From Epiperipatus broadwayi (Eukaryota > Onychophora > Udeonychophora > Euonychophora > Peripatidae): DNA of 64,000 bases. Shown here piece by piece: positions 57,366 to 64,000 of this stretch. The stretch covers positions 5,116,098 to 5,180,097 of the forward strand of contig JAQFVV010000017.1 of assembly GCA_028023455.1 (NCBI GenBank), in the 5' to 3' direction. Both the position numbers and the translations under genes were made by a program. The first letter of the stretch is position 1; the number at the start of each line of letters is the position of its first letter. A model generated the notes under the pieces. It saw nothing but the letters and a program-made list of their open reading frames with translations. It had not been told where the DNA came from and ran no database searches.

Positions 57366-57570
57366 CATGTGCTAATTGAAATATCTTTGCATATATTTTA
57401 TTATATATTTTTAAGAAGGCTATGATTATGAGGCATGCATCCTTGAAAATGTTCAGCCTATTTGTATTATAATTTATTTATTACTTCTTTATTAAAACTT
57501 TACTTATAAGTTTTTTATTTATTTTTATATATAATGGGAAGTGTGAGTGTTTTTAATAAAGATATTTCTT
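57366..57570 (+). repeat. Likely Penelope-type 3' end with decayed H3 motif
   Basis: Directly downstream of the endonuclease. AAGAAGGCTATG..GCATCCTTGAAAATGTT at 57413-57460 has the layout of the H3 motif (GAAGAAGGC, stem, GAAAC), decayed. An AATAAA-containing tail follows at 57555-57565. The resemblance is weak in this copy. Confidence 0.4.
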
Positions 57571-57689
57571 TTCATTTAATTCATATTTTTACCTATTACA
57601 AGAATACCCAAAAATAACAGGAATTGTTCTCTGGCAAAGAAGCACATTGTAGTACATGCTTCTTCTTCTAGATGTCACTTGAAAAAATT

Positions 57690-57755
57690 CCCCTGCATTG
57701 AGAGATTCTTGACTCCATTTAAGGAGAAGCTACAGTACATCACATCACATATATA
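57690..57755 (+). mobile_element. LINE-B 3' end, about 60 bp
   Basis: GAGATTCTTGACTCCATTTA to a CATCACATCACAT tail. The shortest truncation of the family. Confidence 0.85.
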
Positions 57756-57765
57756 TAGAGAGAGA

Positions 57766-57926
57766 GTTGACAAAGATTATGTTGTGGAAATGGGATGGAG
57801 AAGAATATGGGAAAACTTAGAGTGGGGAATGGAAAATTAAGTGGCTAACAGGTTTATCTGGGCATAATTGCTGAGATATTCTTGACTTCATTTAAGGAGA
57901 GGCCACAGTACATCACATCACATCAG
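57766..57926 (+). mobile_element. LINE-B 3' end
   Basis: Begins in the last codons of ORF2 (LTKIMLWKWD) and includes the complete 3' UTR and tail. It sits 10-15 bp from the previous LINE-B end in the same orientation, separated by a TA/GA run. Confidence 0.9.
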
Positions 57927-58059
57927 TCTACTAACTGCCCTCATCTTCTCATAGTAAATACTTTTATTACATGCATATTGCATATTTGTTAATTTTTTTA
58001 ATAATTGAAAAGTTGAAATAATGTGAAATTCTATTTTCTGTTACGGAAAATGACAGAAA

Positions 58060-58605
58060 AAAGTTATAATGCTTGAAACAGATTACAAGCAAGCTGATCT
58101 GGAGAAAACGTATGTTTGTGATTTAATAAAAGTGTCGAAGTGTGGTCAGTGAAGTCCAAAATCAAAACGATGCTGGGTTTTTTTATGCAAATGGTTTGTT
58201 CACTCATAATTCGTTCATAACAATCAGGAAAATTACCTACAAGTTCTGAAATGTTTATGGGTTGTGTTAAAATGAAAACATCCAGATTTATGACAATGGG
58301 GTGAGTGCAAGCTTCACCACAGCAATGTGCAAAGACTTTTTAATTAAAAACATGACCCAGCATATCCATGAACCATATTCACCTGATTCCATTCTTTGCA
58401 ACTTTTTTTTGTTTACTCAAATGTAAAAATGTCTTTAAAAAAGGAGTTTTGCGGACTTGGTGAAGAAAAAAATGACAGGAGACATTAAAAGGCATCACTT
58501 TGCGAGAGTTTCAGAACTACTTTGAAAAATGGAAAATATATTTAGACTGGTGTATTGCATCAAATGGATAGCACTTTGAGAGAGATTCAATTTGTAACAA
58601 CTAAA
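58060..58605 (+). pseudogene. Second mariner-family transposase relic
   Basis: C-terminal half readable in pieces: KHPDLWQWGECKLHH (58280-58325, where mariner has ..LHHDNA), CKDFLIKNMTQHIHEPYSPD and SIPCNFF (58330-58405, matching the HPPYSPDLAPCDFF block), then FQNYFEKWKIYLDWCIASNG and HFERE (58505-58580). It differs from the 4125 and 60010 elements and represents another mariner lineage. Stops and frameshifts throughout; ends not determined. Confidence 0.85.
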
Positions 58606-59150
58606 AATAAATACAATTTTTTATTACAAAATTCCAGTTCTCTAGGTATCTCCTTATATTGTATTATCAATTATTTTCTTTAGTAATTTAAATGAAATAG
58701 AAAAATAGATTTTTTGTAAGAATTAGCCCACTTAGGCATCTCTACAACAGTTATAGGGACAGTGAATAAGGTTATACTTACTAAGCTTTCCAACTGTTTG
58801 CAATACTGAGAGTTTCAATAGTTTCCCATTCCTGTTTACCTGCTAATTAATAAGTAAATGCCCATTTACTGATCAATGTTGGATATTTACCTAGTCTGGG
58901 CTATGATCCAGCTATCTTAGAGAAAATTCCTAAGCATTTTTTTAAAAATACCTTAGCATGGATTTGAATTTCAAGCCACTGACTAGGAAGTCAGATATGT
59001 TATTTCTACATAGTGCCCTTCCATTTAATTTTGAAAGATGCAGTTTTTGAGACATATAAAATTGTTTATCCAATGCCAGTATACACTTTTCATTATTCAA
59101 ACTCTACTTTAGTTCATAAATCCTGAATACATAGCTCTTACTTAGATCTT
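58606..59150. other. AT-rich sequence
   Basis: No gene recognised. Confidence 0.4.
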
Positions 59151-59151
59151 C

Positions 59152-59478
59152 AACAGGCAAAACTCTCCATATAGTAGTGCCACTCAGTGCAAGCCAGAGT
59201 AATCAATGGATGCCAGAAGGCTTGTGCATAAAATCCCTATCTAGTGCCTACTTATCCAATATCCCCAGACTAGTTTCTAGCTTGTGGCCTTCATCAGTGA
59301 GGAGCCTTGGATCTGAGAGCACTGAACCTAGATCTTAGGATTTAATGTAACCCTCCAGCAGCCACCTTTTACACTTGTCTTGCACTGAGTGGCACTACTG
59401 TATGGAGAGTTTTGCCTGTTTTAATAACAGTTATGAGCAAGCATGAGAAATAGTCGTCATGTGATGTTTAGAGGTTTA
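59152..59478. repeat. F1 repeat, near-consensus core
   Basis: The antisense arm from ACAGGCAAAACTCTCCATA to CCAGCAGCCACCTTTTA (59375), then a short sense end (GCACTGAGTGGCACTACTG to GTCATGTGATGTTTAG). The antisense arm carries the best-preserved F1 hammerhead-like core. Confidence 0.9.
59262..59303 (-). ncRNA. F1 hammerhead-like core, near-consensus
   Basis: Minus strand. In order: TCCTCA, CTGATGA, A, GGC, CACAA, GCT, A, GAAA, CT, AG, TC, TGGGGA. Helix I TCCTCA/TGGGGA has six pairs (one G-U). Helix II GGC/GCT has three pairs. Helix III CT/AG has no loop, plus the A-T pair at the cut site; the cleavage triplet is GTC. It departs from canonical hammerheads in having A opposite A where a G-C pair normally closes helix II next to the core. 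This is true of almost all F1 copies, so activity is uncertain. Confidence 0.6.
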
Positions 59479-60009
59479 TTCTAATTTATCAGGATATATA
59501 TTTAAATTATCATATCATAATGATTTTCAGTACAGATTTCATATAGTTTATTGATCAATTAAACATGATATCCGATCCCTGATTAGTTAGTTAATCATCA
59601 TGAACTTGGATATAATCCAGCCCCTTATATACTTGAATTACTATAATTTGAACCCTGTCTATAATTGTACCTACTCTTGGATAAGTTTACAAAATTTCAT
59701 TTAACGATATAATACAATCAATTCAATAAAATATATAAGTCCTATTCACTACTTTACATAGAGTTTGCATCATCATCATTTCACTGTCCATTTCCCTCAG
59801 TATCACTTCATAAACCAGCATCGATTTTACCATCCAATAAGCAACAATTTTACTATACGACCATGCCAAAACAGCTGACAACAAGATTCCTTCTAATTGA
59901 TGTTACCTGAATATTTAATTCTTGTTATTAAAAAATACTCTTAAGGCTCAGTTAATAACAAAATAATTTATTAAAACTTAAAATTCTACATAAATTTCAT
60001 ATCAACATA
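59479..60009. other. AT-rich sequence
   Basis: No gene recognised. Confidence 0.4.
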
Positions 60010-60540
60010 TCACGTGTGAGAATGCAATTCCTGGAATACACCTTTATAAAATATACATGTAAAAACATACACCAGTAGGAACTGTCATCTTCAAAGTAGC
60101 TCCCTTGTGCACATATGCACTGATTTGAATGGTGTTCCCATTTCTGGAAACACACCTGGAACTCATTTTCAGGAATACTGTTGAGCAGCTGACTTACGTT
60201 ACTTTCGATATGAGTTATAGGAGAAAATCTTCATTCTTTGAGTGCAGTTTTTAATTTTGGAAATAATGAAAAATTACAGGAAGAGTAAGTCAGATGAATA
60301 AGCAGGATGGTCGAGTTGTGTAATTGATTTATTGCCAAAAAGTCTCTAATAATGAGTGCACTATAAATTGATGCATTGTCATAGTGAATGATCCACTTGT
60401 TAAGCCACAATTTGGGTCTTTTTCTTTGAAGAGAATCCTATAATCTCTGAAGTACTTTTAAATAACATTGTTGATTGTTTGTCCCTGTTCAATAAATGTG
60501 TGGGGGGGTCATTCTGGAAATTAAATTGTCACACCTCTTA
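60010..60540 (-). mobile_element. Internally deleted mariner with both TIRs
   Basis: Minus-strand relic. Right TIR at 60509-60540 (GGAAATTAAATTGTCACACC) and left TIR at 60010-60041 (GTGTGAGAATGCAATTCC), each next to TA. The coding part reads WIIHYDNASIYS (where IHHDNAPAHT is usual), then FPKLKTALKE, ENEFQVCFQKWEHHSNQC and GSYFEDD. The N-terminal half is deleted between about 60425 and 60505. It belongs to the same family as 4125-4872. Confidence 0.9.
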
Positions 60541-60837
60541 CACCAGATACAGTTATTTAATTGCATATTTTTCATTTTCCCTGAATAATATTAACTTTTG
60601 TAGAGCCTTATAACTCATACCCTTTCTATATACATCATAATCGACTCTTGTATGATCATTTATACTGAAACTTCTCTATAAATTTGATATTGATCTTTAT
60701 AAATTCAATTTATGAAGACATGTTTCATGATGTTAAGTTCACTGACCATTGCATTAGCAACATATAAGCAAAACAAATTTTAGGCATTTATTTTATTGAA
60801 TTAGATATGATAGTAACGGCATAATTTCAAATAAAGT
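60541..60837. other. AT-rich sequence
   Basis: No feature recognised. Confidence 0.35.
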
Positions 60838-61095
60838 AAAAAAATTCACAATGCAATCAATTTGATATAATATAAAATAAAATATGAGAGGAAAGATTAG
60901 TAAAGGTTTCCATCACCATAATAATGATTAAAATTTTTCAGGTGAACATTTTACTCAACCTTTAATCTGATAGATCTTTACCACTCCAAGCTTTCCCTTT
61001 CAAATAAATCTCTCACAATATACAAATTTCAGAATCCAAAACATTTTATTCCAGAAACTTTCATAGTATTTTTACTCTTAAATAACTATTGTTGT
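60838..61095. repeat. Unnamed repeat M3, uninterrupted copy
   Basis: Matches the two parts of the M3 copy at 47500-48380 in the same order (TTCACAATGCAATCAATTTGA; CCAAAACATTTTATTCCA; TACTCTTAAATAACTATT). It contains no RTE insertion and so shows the pre-insertion state. Confidence 0.65.
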
Positions 61096-61640
61096 CCTTT
61101 AAATGTAAAAGATTTGTAGACATCTTGGCATAAACATCTTTTAATTAATGCGAACACTAGCATTATATGAAATACCAAATACACATTAGATGAATATTTC
61201 ACAATGCAATCTATAAATAAAATTTATTTCTTCTTACTTACTGTTTTATTTTACAGCTTGCATAATGGAGTGTTCATTTAAGGTGAATATGGTATTTTAT
61301 TTCCAGAATTAGGTAGCATAAAATGCCTTCAATCAAACGTTAAATACATCAGCTTTCACTTTGAATTTTTTAGAAATTGGTCACACAGCTGATTTTGATA
61401 ATGCCAAAATACTTCCTTATTTGAAAAAATATGATTTGAGAACCATGAGAGAGTCTACTGAAATATTAAAAAAACTGGGTGGTTTAAATAAATCTTATGA
61501 AGCACAACATATATAAGCCTTCTGGAGACCATTTGTTTTATATCTCAGTTTGAAATCAATTAATTGTAAGACTAAAGGAAATAAAATTTTTGTTAATCCA
61601 CCTATTTTGAATAACTAACCATTAAATATATGTAAGACTG
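61096..61640. other. AT-rich sequence
   Basis: No gene recognised. Confidence 0.35.
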
Positions 61641-62330
61641 ATTCACATGATCTCCATTCTTTTTGTTTATACGTTGATTTTACAGAGGCAAAACTTGCTA
61701 TACAGCAGTGCCACCCAGTGCAAGCCAGAGTAATTAATGTATATGAGAAGGTTTGTGCATAAAATCCCTATCTACTGCCTACTCATCCAATATCCCCAGA
61801 TTAGTTTCTAGCTTGTGACTTTCATCAGTGAGGAGCCTTGGATCTGCGAGCACTGCATCTATATCTTAGAATCTAATGCAACCCTCCAGCAGCCACCTTT
61901 TACCTTTTTAGTTAACTATAGAGCTATGAGTTCATATGACTATACAAGCAAATGAGCTTAGATTGAAAACATTACTGTGTTTTCATATTGGACTCATAGT
62001 TTCATAGTTAACTAAAAATGTAAAGGTGGCTGCTGGAAAGTTGCATTAGAAATTAAGGTCTAGGTACAGTGCTCTCAGATCCATGACTCCTCGCTGATGA
62101 AAGCTACAAACTAGAAACTAATCTCAGAATATTGGATGAGTAGGCACTAGATAGCCAGCAGAGTTGCATTAGATCTTAAGGTCTAGATGCAGTGCTCTCA
62201 GATCCATGATGCCTCACTGGTAAAATCCACAAACCAAAAACTAGTCTGGTGATATTGGATGAGTAGGTATTAGGTAGATATTTTATGAACAAACCTTCTT
62301 GCACCCATTAATACACTCTGATAACATATT
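61641..62330. repeat. F1 head-to-head dimer with doubled core
   Basis: Antisense arm from the long terminus (TTCACATGATCTCCATTC) through the core at 61787-61833 (CTGATGA, GAAACTAATC) to the central block at about 61945. Then a sense arm with core at 62088-62130 (CTGATGA, GAAACTAATC). After GCACTAGATAGC, a second sense core module (62155-62255) starts again at GTTGCATTAGATC. Ends within the TGCACCCATTAATACACTC segment. Confidence 0.85.
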
Positions 62331-62371
62331 TTCTTGAACTTAAGCCCATCAATCTCATAAAGACCTCTCTT

Positions 62372-62690
62372 ACACAGAGGCAAAACTCTCCATACAGTAG
62401 CACCATTCAGTGTAAGCCAGAGTAAATCAATGGATTGCAGGAAGATATGTATCCCTATCTAGTGCCTACTCATCTAATATCCCCAGATTAGTTTCTAGCT
62501 TGTAGCTTTTATCAGTGAGGAACCTTGGATCTGAGAACATTGCACCTAGGTTTTAGGTTCTAATGCAACCCTTCCTGCATCCATTGATTATTCTGGGTTG
62601 CACTGAGTGGTGGTATGGAGAGTTTTGCCTCTGCGTGAAAAGTGTGTGTAAGCATAAAGAATGGTGAACATGTGACATTAATAGATTACA
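62372..62690. repeat. F1 repeat, head-to-head dimer
   Basis: Antisense arm from CACAGAGGCAAAACTCTCC with core 62476-62524 (CTGATAA, GAAACTAAT) to TTCTAATGCAACCC, then at 62572 a sense end (CCTGCATCCATTGATTA to GGTGAACATGTGACATTAA). Adjacent to the previous copy with 40 bp between. Confidence 0.85.
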
Positions 62691-63255
62691 GACACCCTTA
62701 AGTTAAAGGAAGTTGGCTTTAGAAGTGAATGATGGTAAGGCCATTTTGTTTGTATATAAATCAATGCATAATAGGATAAGAAATGGAAAGAAATTATAAC
62801 ACTAGCATCATTCAGTTTATTGGATTTTTTATACTTCACAAATAATTCTAATTAGGCATATTAGACTCATACTTTGTAGTCGTTAGCACATCTGCTCGCC
62901 ATATTCTCAAACATGGTATTTACATCTCATTTACTTGAATCTTGGAATTTTTTTTAGATTACAAACAGATCTACTTTTTTCTTTGTATAATTGAGACAAA
63001 GCCATCCCTGATAACCATCTAATACCTAATCATTATTGGTCATAGGGTAAAAGCCACATGTTGATATGAGTTGGTGAAAGCTTCGTTGACTGTAAAACAA
63101 ACAATAAATATAATATAGTGTGGTCTTTACCACTGATGAATGATATGTAATGATCGGTGATCTCATGGGCTAACTTTCCCTTTTCTTTGTAATAAGGAGT
63201 GAACACAAATTAGAATAGCATTTTTAGTTAAAAAATGGCGGTCAACAGTAGCAAG
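62691..63255. other. AT-rich sequence
   Basis: No gene recognised. Confidence 0.4.
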
Positions 63256-63257
63256 CT

Positions 63258-63405
63258 ATTCAATGTAATACACTATAGTTTCTCCTTTCTCGGAGTCAGG
63301 AATCTCTCAGCTACTGTGCCCACAGAAACCTGTTAGCCAATAATTATAGTTTGATCACAGCATCAGGAATCACTCAGCCACTATGCCCAGAGAAACCCGA
63401 GAGCT
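63258..63405 (-). mobile_element. Two LINE-B-like 3' UTR fragments in a row
   Basis: TCTCCTTTCTCGGAGTCAGGAA..GCCCACAGAAACCTGTTAGCC (63275-63341) and TCACAGCATCAGGAATCACT..GCCCAGAGAAACCCGAGAGC (63355-63403) are diverged minus-strand LINE-B 3' UTR pieces, each truncated. Confidence 0.7.
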
Positions 63406-64000
63406 AATGTGATGTGATGTTATGTGATGTGATGTATTATGGCTTCTCCTTAAACGAAGTCAAGAATATCTCAGCAATTATGCCCAGATAAACCTGTTAG
63501 CCACTTTCTTTTACATTCCCCACTCTAAATTTACCCATAATCTGCTCTATCCCATTTCCACAACATAATTTTTGTCAACTCTATAACCTTTATATCTAAA
63601 TCCCCCTTATCTTTTCCCAAACCCAGCATAAAAACCAATAATTCACTTTCTGTATAATCACTCTTTTCATATTTATTTTTCCACAACTTCATTATATGTA
63701 CCCTTTCTGTTTTCAAACATTTACATTCAATTAACAAATGCCTAATATTTTCAATTCCTTCCTTACATAATTTACAAAATAAATCACCCATATTTTTCCA
63801 TTTACTATATTCTTTGCTAAAGATCCCATTCGAGCCTTAAACAATAAACTCTTCCCTTACTATTATCATATATTAACTCACACCTAATATTCTGTTTATT
63901 TCTATATTATTTACCATTCTCTCCATCTTTTAATACATTTCATTCTTTTTCCATAACTCACTACAACACTCAATTATTCTACCCCTTTCTCATCTCCTTC
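63406..64000 (-). pseudogene. LINE-B ORF2 C-terminus, cut by window end
   Basis: Minus strand: tail at 63407-63437, 3' UTR, stop, then the C-terminal domain with CKLCKEGIENIRHLLIEC (about 63725-63780) and LTKIMLWKWDRADYG at the end. It is very close to 39880-40513. Upstream of 63791 small deletions break the frame. The element continues beyond the window. Confidence 0.9.

Overview
This is a strongly AT-rich stretch of an invertebrate animal genome. It holds degraded non-LTR retrotransposons, mariner relics, a Penelope-type GIY-YIG endonuclease relic, tRNA-derived SINEs with A-tails, fold-back elements, a long GATA microsatellite and a 78-bp satellite. I recognise no host gene, no intact coding gene and no intact tRNA or rRNA gene. 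Mollusc, chelicerate or cnidarian origin would all fit; the sequence alone does not decide.

The dominant component is an interspersed repeat I call F1, with about 20 copies or pieces throughout the window. It carries a hammerhead-ribozyme-like core (CTGATGA, short stem, GAAAC, TAGTC, and a 6-bp closing helix). Nearly all longer copies are head-to-head inverted dimers: an antisense arm on the left and a sense arm on the right, with both RNA-sense 3' ends facing outward. Five copies (10141-10621, 28078-28786, 37488-38441, 51276-51684, 51981-52529) have target-site duplications of 12-18 bp, which defines their ends. Each of these has one long and one short terminus about 60 bp apart in the consensus. 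A second family, F2 (8388-8690, 21262-21670, 55329-55545, and a variant in tandem at 41803-42390), carries a canonical hammerhead; the copy at 55430-55473 has every core position intact. A third family, H3, carries a CTGANGAA-stem-GAAAC motif and also forms tail-out fold-backs (11366-11600, 16850-17097). A decayed H3-like motif follows the Penelope-type endonuclease relic at 57400, which hints that these families descend from, or are mobilised by, Penelope-like elements. This set of hammerhead-bearing, tail-out inverted dimers is the most interesting content of the window.

Layout. 0-6 kb: two SINEs, a small MITE, a LINE-B relic and a mariner relic. 6-15 kb: RTE and another LINE end, F2, F1 copies, the GATA array. 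15-22 kb: a SINE with perfect TSD, an H3 fold-back, RTE 3' ends, F1, LINE-C, an F2 fold-back. 22-27 kb: a long antisense LINE-E and an RTE copy. 28-38 kb: F1 insertions, SINE, fold-backs and a 316-bp palindromic MITE. 38-44 kb: antisense RTE and LINE-B, F2 variant tandem, F1 composites. 44-51 kb: two RTE copies with recognisable reverse transcriptase, and LINE-C. 51-54 kb: two F1 insertions (one invaded by a LINE-B 3' end), then the satellite. 54-64 kb: MITE, tRNA-like sequence, F2, RTE, Penelope relic, two mariner relics, F1 copies, and LINE-B 3' ends running off the window edge.

Functionally the elements fall into autonomous but dead donors (RTE, LINE-B, C, D, E, Penelope, mariner) and short non-autonomous passengers (SINE, F1, F2, H3, MITEs). 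Nothing here looks like a working protein-coding locus.
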